Source: Bedellia somnulentella
Taxonomy: Eukaryota; Arthropoda; Insecta; Lepidoptera; Bedelliidae
DNA length: 64,000 nt
Direction: 5' to 3'
NCBI GenBank assembly: GCA_963576735.1
Contig: OY755190.1
Coordinates: 8,301,695-8,365,694, forward strand
A model generated the notes under the pieces. The model did no database searches. It was not told the origin of the DNA and was given only the letters and a program-made list of their open reading frames with translations. A program made the translations under genes and the position numbers. Positions 32,085-42,384 of the stretch are shown in pieces (position 1 is the first letter of the stretch; each line of letters begins with the position of its first letter).

Positions 32085-32370
32085 TAGCAGAGTAGTGTCT
32101 TTTCCCCTTTCTACTCACGGGTGTCGTAAGAGGCGACTTTTATGCGGATTTTTAGGACCAACGAAACTTTATTTCTACTATTTTGTCCTATATCAACTTC
32201 CAAATGTGGCTGAAGAGTTCCTAGCTCTAAAACTCGGGCTACCCCATTTTGGGATTTATGACCGTGAGTTATATATGTATGTAACATAACATAACATAAA
32301 AGTTCACGCCGAATATCCCCGAAGGGGCTGGCAGAGGTACTAATACTTCTGAAGATCACGTGACTTTGTC
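32085..32370. repeat. SINE-like B (+) followed by truncated SINE-A (-)
   Basis: 32085-32282: gtcgtaagaggcgactttta, cttccaaatgtggctgaaga, gaccgtgagttatatatg. 32283-32370: aacataacataacataaaag then cgccgaatatccccgaaggg to tcacgtgactttgtc. The B tail meets the A tail directly. Confidence 0.7.
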
Positions 32371-32424
32371 TATACGTTATTTACAAATCAATAAATATAT
32401 ACGGCTGATATTTAAAAAAGATAG

Positions 32425-32700
32425 AAAAATGAATGCTAAGATGGTTTGGGTATATAGAGGATTGATGGTAGAATTGGTAACATAGATCTATAGAGCCAAT
32501 GTGAAAGGTAATATTAAAAGTACGACCACGGAGGACACATTTCAATCAAATAGAGTATGTGTTCAAAAAGGTAGGCGTCCGAAGTATGATGAATAAAAGA
32601 GCATGTATGAAAAGATTTATAGATGTCAACGAAGCTAGAGAGGTTTGACAGGATCGTACAAAGTGGCGGTCGATGGTCACCGCCAACTCTAATGGGATGT
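32425..32700 (+). pseudogene. Decayed LINE C-terminal tail (RTE-like)
   Basis: aatgctaagatggtttgggt, atagagccaatgtgaaaggt, gcatgtatgaaaagatttat and ggatcgtacaaagtggcggt match 37843-38172 in order, with frame breaks. Confidence 0.65.
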
Positions 32701-33097
32701 AATGGCATTTTATGAATATGTATGTATATACGGGCATATGACCCAGATCTAGTTAACCCCAAAGTATGTACAACCATATGTTTAATCTATAGTAGTATGT
32801 GGGTGTGTGTAGCTTACATGAGGTGGTAATCAGTATCTTCAGTGAAAGTCTGTATCCAAGTTGCACACGAATTTAATAAATATTATCACATACACAGGTA
32901 TCCTACAAATCTGATATCGTAATCTTAAAATCGTAAATTCAGATAACAATACTAATATTAATAAATTTCTTCGCTTGATTCCGCTAAATACCTGCAGTCT
33001 TCATGCAACATGCACTGTGCACCGCCCGCCCTCCCACTTACAAGAAATCGAAGAGACTGACTCGGTGGTCAGCTGCCGAACTGTCTACTGCTCGACA

Positions 33098-33196
33098 ATG
33101 ACTCGTGTTGAGTCGAAACGCGTCGCATGTTTGTGGTTGCTTGTGGTTTTCGCTTGCGGGTGTGTGTGTGGTGCAACATCCAAGACTAAGAAATAA
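33098..33196 (+). CDS. Possible first exon of a secreted protein (signal peptide), cut by a SINE
   Basis: ATG preceded by ctcgaca, a reasonable insect start context. It encodes MTRVESKRVACLWLLVVFAC then GCVCGATSKTKK. The charged start, hydrophobic core and small residues fit a signal peptide. The region from 32990 is more GC-rich than its surroundings and is not one of the repeats identified here. The stop codon is created where SINE-A (33196) joins. A possible donor (gcgg|gtgtgt) lies inside the frame. No downstream exon was recognised, so this may be fortuitous. Confidence 0.3.
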   Translation: MTRVESKRVACLWLLVVFACGCVCGATSKTKK

Positions 33197-33471
33197 TAAC
33201 ATAACATAACATAACATAAACGTTCACGCCGAATATCCCCGAAAGGGCTGGCAGAGGTACTAATACTTCTGAACATCACGTGACTTTGTCACCTGGTGTT
33301 CAGAGTACCCACGTTTTGCATGGACAGTGTACTCACGTGATAGGGAGCAGGCCTATCGCCGTTTTGTACGAATACACTGTCACATGACTAAGTACAACTC
33401 AGCCATGTGGGTTTCCTCACGATGTTTTCCCTCACCGTTAGCAACCATGATAAATTAACCACACATATGTC
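33196..33471 (-). repeat. SINE family A without head, with target duplication
   Basis: Tail (aacat)n, then cgttcacgccgaatatcccc through gataaattaaccacacatat. Flanks are actaagaaata (33185-33195) and actaacaaata (33472-33482), an 11-bp duplication with one mismatch. Confidence 0.8.
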
Positions 33472-33501
33472 ACTAACAAATACTTATCTTATATATATTT
33501 T

Positions 33502-34000
33502 TATCCTATTAATATTATAAATGTGAAAGTTTAGATGTTTGTGTGTTTGAGGTAAAAAGGCTTCTCAATTACAGAATATAGATATACATACATACATATA
33601 CTCACGGCTATAAATCCCTAGAAAGGATAGCCAGAGCTAAGGAATTAGAAATTCTTCAGCCACTTTTGGAAAGTTGAATGGGGAAAAGATGGTAAAATAA
33701 AGGTTGTTGGTGATGGGTCTCCAACCGCATCGCTCAAAAATCCCTTAAAAGCCCCAATGCCGTTAGTCGCCTCTTATGTACACTCACCGGAAGAAATGGG
33801 GTAGTGGTATTCTAAACGGACACTACACAGCAAACAATGCTAGAGAATGACCCAGATTGTAACATAGGTTACTTTTTGTCCCGGAAAAATTTGACTAATA
33901 AACTAATTCACGATTGATTGAACTCAGCGTACCGGAGAAAACGCCTAAAGTTTGGCTAAAGCAAATTTACAGTACGAAGTCTGTCGGGTCAGCTAGGTAG
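33502..34000 (+). mobile_element. Helitron-like element interrupted by SINE-like family B (33587-33832)
   Basis: Left part attaatattataaatgtgaa to cttctcaattacagaatata; right part aatgctagagaatgacccag to agtctgtcgggtcagctagg. Between them is a complete minus-sense B copy with a catacatacatatactcac tail and an actacacagc end. The uninterrupted copies at 8736 and 20640 show the join. Confidence 0.8.
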
Positions 34001-34009
34001 ATCATAAAA

Positions 34010-34255
34010 AAATAGGGTAGTCAGAGTCTAGGAATAAGAAACTCCTCAGCCACTTTTGGAAGTTAACCCTAAGCTGTAGTGGTGAAAAAATATCACGGTT
34101 CTATAGTGGTGGGTCCATTGGACCCAGCAATTTTTAAGTGAGGAAAATTTTGTTGGTAAGATTCTCCAACCACATCCCAAATTCACGTCTTAAGACACTA
34201 GCGGGTAAAATAAGGTTTCTTGATATTCTAAGCTGACATAGCAGATTTTTAATTC
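34010..34255 (-). repeat. SINE-like family B, with unusual internal sequence
   Basis: gggtagtcagagtctaggaa and agccacttttggaagttaac, then an atypical insert (tatcacggttctatagtgg), then ctccaaccacatcccaa. Confidence 0.55.
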
Positions 34256-34443
34256 ATGCATAATACTTAATGAAAAAATACTAAACAGAAAGAGTTACAA
34301 TTTTGTTGAATGTTATAAGTGTAAGTATTTTAATAAAAGTTACAACTGGCTCCTAGGTATCATTACTTCTGTTATGAATATTAATGATTATGTTGATGAT
34401 GATTATACACACCTAATTTAGTATTATGGTTTTAGAATAAAAC

Positions 34444-35177
34444 ATAACATAACATAAACGTTCACGCCGAATATCCCCGAAGGGGTTGGCAGAGGTACTA
34501 ATACTTCTGAACATCACGTGACTTTTTGTCACCTGGTGTTCAGAGTACCCACGTTTTGCATGGACAGTGTACTCACGTGATAGGGGGTAGGCCTATCGCC
34601 GTTTTTGTACGAATACACTGTCACATGACTAAGTACAACTCAGCCATGTGGGTTTCCTCACGATGTTTTCCCTCACCGTTAACAACCATGATAAATTAAC
34701 CACACATAAGCGACATGATAGTCCAGTGGGTAGAACACCCGCCCGAAAACAGAAGGGCGTGAGTTCCAATCCTGGGACGGGCCTACACCAATTTGTCTTT
34801 TCTAAAGTCATATGTGTGGTTAATTTATCATGGTTGCTAACGGTGAGGGAAAACATCGTGAGGAAACCCACATGGCTGAGTTGTACCTAGTCATGTGACA
34901 GTGTATTCGTACAAAACGGCGATAGGCCTGCCCCCTATCACGTGAGTACACTGTCTAAGCAAAACGTGGGTACCTTCTCTGGAAACTAGATGGCGCTTGC
35001 CATGTGAGTTCAGGAGTATTGGTACCTCTGCCAACCCCTTCGGGGATAAACGGCGTGAACGTTTACATATGTCTTTAGAAAAGACAAACTGGTGTAGGCC
35101 CGACCCAGGATTTGAACACTAGTCGTTTGCACGATAACCGAGTGTTCTAGCCACTGGGCTATCACGGTTGACATCAC
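34444..35177 (-). repeat. SINE family A with perfect 16-bp target duplication, split by a second SINE-A
   Basis: ggttttagaataaaac at 34428-34443 is repeated exactly at 35178-35193. The minus copy runs from its (aacat)n tail to cacacata at 34708, and resumes at 35065 through tatgtctttagaaaagacaa to the tRNA-like head agccactgggctatcacgg. Confidence 0.9.
34709..35064 (+). repeat. SINE family A, full copy nested in an opposite SINE-A
   Basis: Head agcgacatgatagtccagtg with gagttccaatcctgggacgg, a complete body and a 3' end ggcgtgaacgttt. Flanked by a short acata duplication (34704-34708, 35065-35069). It shares the ggaaactagatggcgcttgc variant with the copy at 30310, so both belong to one subfamily. 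Confidence 0.85.
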
Positions 35178-35417
35178 GGTTTTAGAATAAAACTGTAATA
35201 TATAGACAGTAAAAAATTCTTATGTTTTTGTATTTTATTCATTCCTATTGAGGCAGGAAGAAACTGTGATTCCCACTTTGTATGATCTTATCAATCCTTT
35301 CTCTAAAAAATTCATCAATCTTATAATATATGCTCATTTGCTCCTATAAGAAAACTGATACTGTTGCTATGGTTTTTTTTAAAAAAAATACTTACAGAAA
35401 AAGGTCTTTTTATTAAC

Positions 35418-35475
35418 CAACTAGCTGACCCAGTAAACGTAGTTTTGCTATATATATATTTTATAGCTCATCGAA
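35418..35475 (-). mobile_element. Helitron-like 3' terminus
   Basis: ctagctgacccagtaaacgt on the + strand is the reversed Helitron end. The body is lost where the LINE tail begins near 35490. Confidence 0.5.
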
Positions 35476-35489
35476 TCATATCCAGGGAC

Positions 35490-37500
35490 ATTTATTTATT
35501 TATTTATTTATGTACAAGTACAGCCATTACAGCTTGCAGCCAATGCGACAATACTTAAATATTCTTATTACTAACACAAACAGTGACACTAAATATTAGA
35601 AAAAATGACTACAAATGTAAGTAAAGGATAGAATTAAAAAAAACACTAATAAAATCAATAAAAAAAATAAACAACTCTAAACTATATAAAAAAGTAACAA
35701 GGTATAAACTCCAACCTACAATATACAAATTAACAATAACATAACAGTTTAAGGACAGCTCTCTCAAGTTCAACCATGGGGCAAACCAGGATATCTACCT
35801 CCTCCGACACCCTGTTAAGTAGCCGAATCCCTCTCACTATTGGCGAGTTGTGTAGCAGCGCGGTGCGCGCTCGCGGCTCCACGAACATGCGCGCGCGGCG
35901 CCGGCGGCTGCGCGACATGTAGGGGACCACGAGGCTGAGCGCGCCCAGCACGCGCCCGTTGCACTCCAAACACTTTGGTCAGGTACAGGACTAGGGTCTT
36001 ATCTCTCCTTACCTCAAGTTTATTGTACCCAACCATACCCAGCACAAACAGTGTTGGGTACATGAGTGGGTACAGTGGGTATACACCGTACAACTTAAGG
36101 TAAAGAAAACGGGTAAATTTGTTCTGCATGCGTTCTAGCATTAGTTTGTATTTCTCCTCATGGGGACTCCAAACTATCGCATTGCATTCCAATTTGCTCC
36201 TGACCAAGGCATTATACAGTGTCCTAATAGCTAGCGGATTGGTGAACGCCTGACATCTTCGCAGAATGAAACCGAGTCTCTGAAAGGCCTGTTTGCACAC
36301 CACAGTGATGTGATGGCGAAACGTGAGGTCGGCTTTGAAGTGTACTCCGAGGTCCTTGACGGCGGAGACTCGCGCCAGTGGCGCCGCGCCCACGCGGTAC
36401 TCGTGCTGCAGCGGGGCTTTAGCGCGGCTGAAACTCATCACCCCGCATTTCTCAGAGTTGAATGATAATTTGTTAAGAGTGCTCCATTCGTAAACGCTAT
36501 CTATTTCATGCTGGAGTTGAATGCAATCTTCTCTATTATTGATGACGTGGAGTATTTTGAGATCATCAGCAAACAGTAAACAATCAGCATTTTGAACTAC
36601 TTTAGGCAAGTCGTTGATGAGTATCAAAAATTCCAGGGGCCCTAACGTGGATCCCTGACTTACACCTGAATGCGTAAAGTATGGGTTTGAAAGCCGCCCA
36701 TTGTACTCTACCACCTGACACCTATCTTTAAGGTAGCTTGTGAAAAACTGCAGTACCTGCGGAGTACACCCTGCTCCTGCCAGCTTCGATAATAACACGT
36801 CATTATTGACGACATCGAATGCCTTCCGGTAATCGAAGTACGTCACATCGACTTGGAGCCCGGCATCTACTGGTGGCGTCACCATCGATACGAAATCGAG
36901 CAAATTAGTATTTGTGCTGCGTCCCGGTCGAAATCCGTGTTGCGCATCAGAAAGATGGGGTGCTATCTGCTTAAGGATAATCTCATGCAGGGCAGATTCT
37001 AAAACTTTGGGAAAGGTAGAGAGTATGGCAACTGGCCTAAATTTGTCTACCTCAGTCGCTTGATTGCTACTCCCTTTAGGTATTGGTGTGACTCTAGATA
37101 GCTTCCACCGATCGGGGTATACACCAGCTGCCAGGCATAGGTTGAACAAGTGGCAGAGGGGAGGAGCTAAAGCCACACTCGCGTCCTTGGCTAGGAAGGG
37201 GGGGATGCCGTCGGGACCAGCGGACAGCTTAGCGGGCAAGCGGTGCAGCGCGGCACACACCTGCGCCTCGCTCAGGCTCGGCACGTGCACGCGCGCGCCG
37301 CCACCCGCGTCCGCCGCGCCGCCAGCCGCCTCCGCCTGTGCTGCGCTCACGTCTAAAGATAGCCGCGTATTACTGTACACCGACCTAAAGTAATCCGCAA
37401 ACGCTTGCGCACAATCCGCTTCTGGCATTGCCTTCCCGTCCCGTTGCAACGCAGATTTATTGATATCAACCCTTTTATTCCTGATCAGGACATGTATATC
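35490..37500 (-). mobile_element. Large 5'-truncated LINE, GC-rich, with (AAAT)n tail
   Basis: The RT coding region is followed by a 3' UTR ending in cataaataaataaataaatg on the - strand (35490-35512). GC content is visibly higher than the AT-rich flanks, especially at 37240-37350 and 35850-35950. Confidence 0.85.
35815..37449 (-). pseudogene. LINE ORF2 reverse transcriptase, 544 codons open, C-terminus frameshifted
   Basis: N-terminal to RT: AFADYFRSVYSN, then LPAKLSAGPDGIPPFLAKD. RT motifs: RVTPIPKG, FRPVAILSTFPKVLE and QHGFRPGRSTNTNL, motif A TYFDYRKAFDVVNNDVL, motif B GVSQGSTLGPLEFL, motif C LLFADDLKIL. The Jockey-like thumb follows (LGVHFKADLTFRHH, YNALVRSKLECNAIVWSP). At about 35967 the natural frame shifts: ECNGRVLGALSLVVPYM and NSPIVRGIRLLNRV continue in another frame (35730-35969). 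The endonuclease is missing. Apart from that shift it is intact. Confidence 0.85.
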
Positions 37501-37559
37501 CAGGCCACCTTAGGAAAGTTAATTGTACTAAACACTGCACAACTTTATTTTACTGCAAT

Positions 37560-37745
37560 GTCGGTTTGGAATAGCACTAATAAATTGTTGGGGCCTTTTC
37601 GGTTATTGTTCGGCGATTTTCTTGGGGAATCTTCACCTTTATTTTACAAATCCTTTCCTAAGCCAACTTCCAAATATGGCTGAGAAATTTGTAACTCTTT
37701 GTCTCCGGCCTGGCTCTTTTGTTATTCATTGCAACGAGTATATGT
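37560..37745 (+). repeat. Degenerate SINE-like family B
   Basis: ttggaatagcactaataaat, gcgattttcttggggaatc, aacttccaaatatggctgag and caacgagtatatg keep the family order only loosely. Confidence 0.4.
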
Positions 37746-37842
37746 CATTGATCTGGTAAATGCATGAAGGTACTAACTAAACAGGTGAGCGCACTTATAA
37801 AAATATGGTAGTGAATAATGCAATTTCCGTGAACGAGTATGT

Positions 37843-38172
37843 TTGAAAGATGACGTAGTATGCAAGATAGAAAAAGGAATGTTGAAATGGTTTGGGCACT
37901 TAGAGAGGATGGATGAAAATAAAGTAGCGAAAGAGATATATAGAGCCAATGTGGATGGGATTCTTAGTAGAGGACGGCCTCGTAAAACGTTTCTAGATCA
38001 GATAGAAAACGTTCTTATAAAGGCGGGGGTCCGAAGTGAGAAGAATAAAAGAGCATGTATGAGAAGAATTATGAACAAAAGGGAAGCAAGAGAGGTTTGT
38101 CAAGATCGTACTAAGTGGCGATCGATAGTCTCTGCCTACCCCGATGGGAATAATGGGCGTGAGTATAAGTAA
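37843..38172 (+). CDS. LINE C-terminal fragment (RTE-like), 109 codons
   Basis: KIEKGMLKWFGHLERMDENK, SRGRPRKTFLDQIENVL and ACMRRIMNKREAREVCQDRT match the well-known C-terminal tail of insect RTE-type endonuclease/RT polyproteins (WFGH.ERM, RGRPR, DR..WR). The frame ends GREYK, and the 3' tail is gtaagtaagtaagtaa. 5'-truncated. Four other copies are in the window (20115, 21225, 32425, 54245). Confidence 0.8.
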   Translation: MKDDVVCKIEKGMLKWFGHLERMDENKVAKEIYRANVDGILSRGRPRKTFLDQIENVLIKAGVRSEKNKRACMRRIMNKREAREVCQDRTKWRSIVSAYPDGNNGREYK

Positions 38173-38185
38173 GTAAGTAAGTAAT

Positions 38186-38480
38186 TATGCAATTTATTAC
38201 CTGGCAATAAAGCCTATAATCTTTTGAACACTGTCAAGCAGAGAAATGTCCTGGAACGAGAGCCCTAGGAGCACCAGAGGAGTGTGTTCCGCTCGCGTGG
38301 TTGCCAGTCGAGATTACGACAACGAAAACCAAATTCAAACTTATTTATAGTGAATATTTTATAAAAAGCAGGTTATTAACTATTCGTTTTTAATAAATTG
38401 TATTAATTCAACTAGTTGCTATTGCTACATATGTTGCTGGGATTTTTTAAGATGTTGTTGACTACTCATATTGAACTATA
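38186..38480. other. Unassigned spacer
   Basis: No motif recognised. Ends at the TA target of the mariner. Confidence 0.4.
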
Positions 38481-39779
38481 CGTGGGACACTCAGAAAATT
38501 TTGCGAAAATAAAAAGAAATGTTCTATGGGTAAAATTGTTTTTATTAAATCTTTTCAAAGTTCTCTCCACCAGCATCTATACAAAGTTTCATACGTCTAA
38601 ACCAGTTTTCGAAACACTTTTTCCAGTCCGCCGCAGACACCTCATTTACAGCCCGCTAAAACGCTGACAGCGCATCTTCCGGCGATGAAAATTGTATCCC
38701 TATGAGTTGATGTTTTATTTTAGGGAATAAAAAGAAGTCACACGGTGCCAGGTCAGGGTTGTAAGGAGGGGGACCCAAGAGTTTGACCGGCGTGCTGTTC
38801 AGGAAGTCCGTCGTTTTGAGCGCGGTGTGAGCGGGCGCGTTGTCGTGGTGAATCAGTAGCCCGCGGAGCCCTGTGTTTGGTCGATTGTTGCTCACAACTT
38901 AGAAAACTACTGGCAAGCATTTAGTAGTATACCAGTCTGCGTTAATACTTCTTTGATCTTGTAAAGGAATTGACACCAAATAGCCAGTCATATTGAAAAA
39001 ACTTGCGATCAAAATCTTCCCACCGCTTCTAGATCTCTTCACTTTGGTAGGGGTCGCTTTGTTTTGAAATACCCAAACCGTCGACTGGCGCTTCGTTTCT
39101 GGATCGTATTGATAAATCCAGGACTCATCACCTGTAATGATGTTGTAAACACGCCGAGACGAGCCAACATCAAATTTATTAATCATATCACGACACTATT
39201 CCACCCGGGCCTGTTTCTGTACCTCGGTGAGGTTGTGTGGCACCCAGCGTGAAACTATCCTCCTCACGTGAAGATGTTTGTGTAAAATCTCATGAACGCT
39301 TCCCGATCCAATCTGCATAATGTGTTGAATCTCTAGATACGTTATTCGCCTATTGTCATGAATTAAATTTTTCACTTCCACCACGTTTTCATCCGTAACA
39401 GCCGTTAGAGGGCGACCACTTCTTTCTTCATCCCGCAAAGTTAATCGACCACGATTGAATTCGTTATACCAATAATACACGGTTGCCTTGGAAGGCCCTT
39501 CATCCATAAACGCCATTTGAAGTCTATCGTATGATTCGTCTGGCTTTAAGCGACATTTGAAATCGTAAAAAATCATAGCGCGAAAATGTTCCCGGCTTAG
39601 ATTCATTTTTCAGTAAGACACGACAATTTAAAATAGTTCGTAAAAAATAAAGAGGGAAATTTTGAAATTGGAACGTACCTTTTTTTATTTATAAAGACTC
39701 ATATTTTCAGTATACATTACAACCGGCCAGTGTTTCATACATTAAAACCTATTTTCGCAATACATTCTGAGTGGCCTGG
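38481..39779 (-). mobile_element. Mariner transposon, 1.3 kb, with TIRs and TA target
   Basis: Left end cgtgggacactcagaa and right end (reverse complement) ccaggccactcagaa, both continuing into a tgcgaaaat segment. TA is on each side (38479-38480, 39780-39781). Length and single transposase frame are typical of mariner. Confidence 0.88.
38545..39606 (-). pseudogene. Mariner transposase (DD34D) with three in-frame stops
   Basis: 353 codons plus TAA in one frame. N-terminal HTH region with MNLSREHFRAMIFYDFK, the linker motif WVPHNLTEVQ, first Asp in TGDESW, second in HHDNAPAHT, and third in PDLAPCDFFLF, 34 residues after the second. The three breaks are stop codons without frameshifts: VE*CRDM (TAG, probably from TGG), VVF*VVSN (TAA) and SAF*RAVN (TAG). 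The C-terminus continues past the last stop to AGGENFEKI. Transposes by cut and paste when intact. Confidence 0.9.
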
Positions 39780-39898
39780 TATTTAAAACTATTAGTAGTT
39801 TTTTTATCAGCCCTAGTTTTTGAGTTTCAGCTAAGTGCGGTTTCAACAGAAAAAAAACGTGTATTTACCTAAAAGAATATTTATTTAAAAAATACATT

Positions 39899-41690
39899 AA
39901 TTTTTAAGTTCCAGAAAACTTCTCTTTAAAGCTCTTCTCTTATGTGTAGACTTAGGGGAATGGCGTATCAGAGACCAGCGATAGTCAGACATCATAATTA
40001 TATCCCAGAAACCCTGATAACGTTCTTCCATGACACGTAAATCTTGATGCATACGCTCTCCCTGCTCTTCGCTCATATCTCCTAAATTTTACGGAAACCT
40101 GTCCAGATGACTGAAGAGGAAGTGAAGTTTTATGCTCATATTGCATCCCATATCTCTTAATTGAAAAAGCAGGTCTTCAACAAGTTCAACATAATTTTCA
40201 GATTTTTTATTTCCTAGAAAGTTCTGCATCACAGAGACGAAAGCTGTCCAAGCCCGTAATTCCAGCTCAGTCATAGAGTTCCTTAATTGGGTGTCTTTCG
40301 TAAGTTGTTTGATTTGCGGGCCATCAAAAATACCAGCTCTTATCTTTTCCATGGTGAGTTGAGGAATTTTTTGACAAATGTAAGAAAAACAGTCACCATC
40401 TTTATTTAGTGCTTTGACAAACTGTTTCATGATACCAAGTTTGATATGGAAAGGCGGAAGTATGATCTTTTCACGAGATACTAGTGAATTCTGAATTGTA
40501 TTGTGCTTACCGGGTGGCATATTTTGTCTTAAGGGCCAGCTTTTTCTTACCCAATGCTCTTGTTTAACTCCACTGTCTCAAAGACATATAAAATAGGGAA
40601 ATTTAGTGAAACCGCTTTGTTGACCGAGAAGAATGTTTACCATTTTTAAATCAACACAGATTTGCCAGTTGTGGCCATTGTATTTTATTTTATTCAAAAC
40701 TAGCGAGATGTTTCCGTACTCTTCCTTTGACTTTGTACTGTGTGCAATAGGTATTCCAGCGTATTCATTTCCGTTATGTAACAGAATGCATTTTAAGCTA
40801 CGTTTCGAGCTGTCAATGAATAAATGCCAATCACTCGGTTCATATTGTTACAAACCCATTTTAATCAACAAGTTTTTAATGTCGGAACAGTAGGCTATGT
40901 TATTTTCTTCCGCAAAATACGCATTTTTTTTCTCTTTCTCGATAAAAAGGTATTTTAGTGCCTGGAGATAGCAAATTTTTTTCTTTCAGTCTCGTAGCCA
41001 GCAATTCTGAAGCTTGTTTAGAAAGATTCAAGTCTCTGACAAGATCATCCAACTCATTTTGTGTAAAACATTTTGGCTCACCTGGCGTACTCTCGAAATC
41101 AGAATCAATTTGTGATGTGCTTGGTTCTTCATTGTCTTGTTCTAAGAGTTCAGTTAAATTTTTGGGCTCTGAAAGTTCAGGTGATTGCTATTCTCGACGC
41201 TGAACACATGTAGTACTTGGGTATTGCCTTTTAGCTCGATTTTTGGGGTTTAAGCCGTTTATGTTCACGCTACAAAAGTAACAGCCGTCGAGATGATTTT
41301 TCGGTTCTTTCCAAATAGTTAGTGTTTAAATTTAAAAAAAAACTTATTTTACCACTTTTCCATAATCTTAAGTATTCAATCGTGGCTCTCAAACATCAGA
41401 AAATGGACCAACATAGCCGGTGTCGAAGACCTGTTTTGCCTAGCCAAAGACCAAAGGGGATACTCGGAGCTGACTGCCAACCTCAAGTAGTGGAGAGGCA
41501 CTAGAAGAAGAAGAAAAAGTATTCAATACACGATTTACAAACACAATCAGGAGCCCAAGATTTGTCATTTTTATCCAACGACATTGCAAAATATGAAAAA
41601 TAAGCATTTTTAAGTATCTTTGATATGACTTTTTTACATTCTCAAACACATTTTCTCCGCATTTGTAACAAAATGGTTTGGATTGTTTAT
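39899..41690 (-). pseudogene. Relic of a TE-type multi-copy protein gene, function unknown
   Basis: A long product can be followed on the - strand mainly in one frame. An N-terminal Cys-rich part (FCYKCGENVFENVK; KNDKSWAPDCVCKSCIEYF in a shifted frame) comes first, then TIWKEPKNHLDGCYFC, an acidic linker, FTQNELDDLVRDLNLSKQAS, DWHLFIDSSKRSLKCILLHN, KMVNILLGQQSGFTKFPYF, ILPPFHIKLGIMKQFVKAL and MSEEQGERMHQDLRVMEERY. The downstream part ends RSFLELKN and TAA. Breaks: a stop before QSPELSEP, a stop at ICL*DSG, and FP*NLG (GAA to TAA probable). I recognise this as a family repeated many times in arthropod and cnidarian genomes, so probably transposon-borne, but I cannot name the superfamily. The 143-codon open part is 40089-40520. 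Confidence 0.7.
41381..41516 (+). mobile_element. 5'-truncated LINE tail inserted in the relic gene, with 11-bp target duplication
   Basis: aagtattcaat occurs at 41370-41380 and 41517-41527. Between them is a plus-sense fragment (NIAGVEDLFCLAKDQRGYSE) with a (gaa)n tail. Removing it rejoins the relic coding sequence between CIEYF and LWKSGK. Confidence 0.85.
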
Positions 41691-41797
41691 ACAACGTCTC
41701 CTTGAACTACTCATGTCGTAAAAACTTTAAATATTTGTATAAACACAATAAAATACATACTTAAGCGACTAAAAAATTATCAGAAGTGAGAAAGTTA

Positions 41798-42081
41798 ATA
41801 ACATAACATAAACGTTCACGCCGAATATCCCCGAAGGGGTTGACAGAGATACTAATACTTCTGAACATCACGTGACTTTGTCACCTGGTGTTCAGAGTAC
41901 CCAGTGTGGTTAATTTATCATGGTTGTTAACGGTGAGGGAAAACTTCGTGAGGAAACCCACATGGCTGAGTTGTACTTAGTCATGTGACAGTAAATTCGT
42001 ACAAAACGGCGATAGGCCTGCCCCCTATCACGTGAGTACACTGTCCATGCAAAACGCGGGTACTCTGAACGCCAGGTGACA
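41798..42081. repeat. Two SINE-A pieces fused head to head
   Basis: 41798-41903 is a minus tail-side piece ending ttcagagtaccca. 41904-42081 is a plus piece starting gtgtggttaatttatcatgg and ending tctgaacgccaggtgacat. The last ~25 bp of the plus piece are complementary to the end of the minus piece, so this is a palindrome with a ~150-bp loop. Confidence 0.75.
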
Positions 42082-42384
42082 TAAGTAAATGTTAACAGCG
42101 ATTAAATTCACGGCAACAGGCAAAAAGTTGGATTTTGTAAAATATTATTATCGTCATCTATCAACTTGAAGATAAATATTTTATTTTGTTTGTTAATCGA
42201 TAAAATTATATTTATAACGGGTATCCCCATGGAAACAAAATAACTAAGGTGTCCAAAATTAATATTTTTTTCGTGTGTTCCTGAGCTTTTATCATTTAAC
42301 TTGAAATAGTTAGCAGAGCAAAATATAGTGAAAACTATTTTGTGACCTTTTTACCTATTTCAAGTAAATAATATAAGTGAAATC

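Noticed and set aside
32071..32289. 72-codon open frame
   Set aside because: Falls entirely on SINE-like family B and SINE-A sequence.
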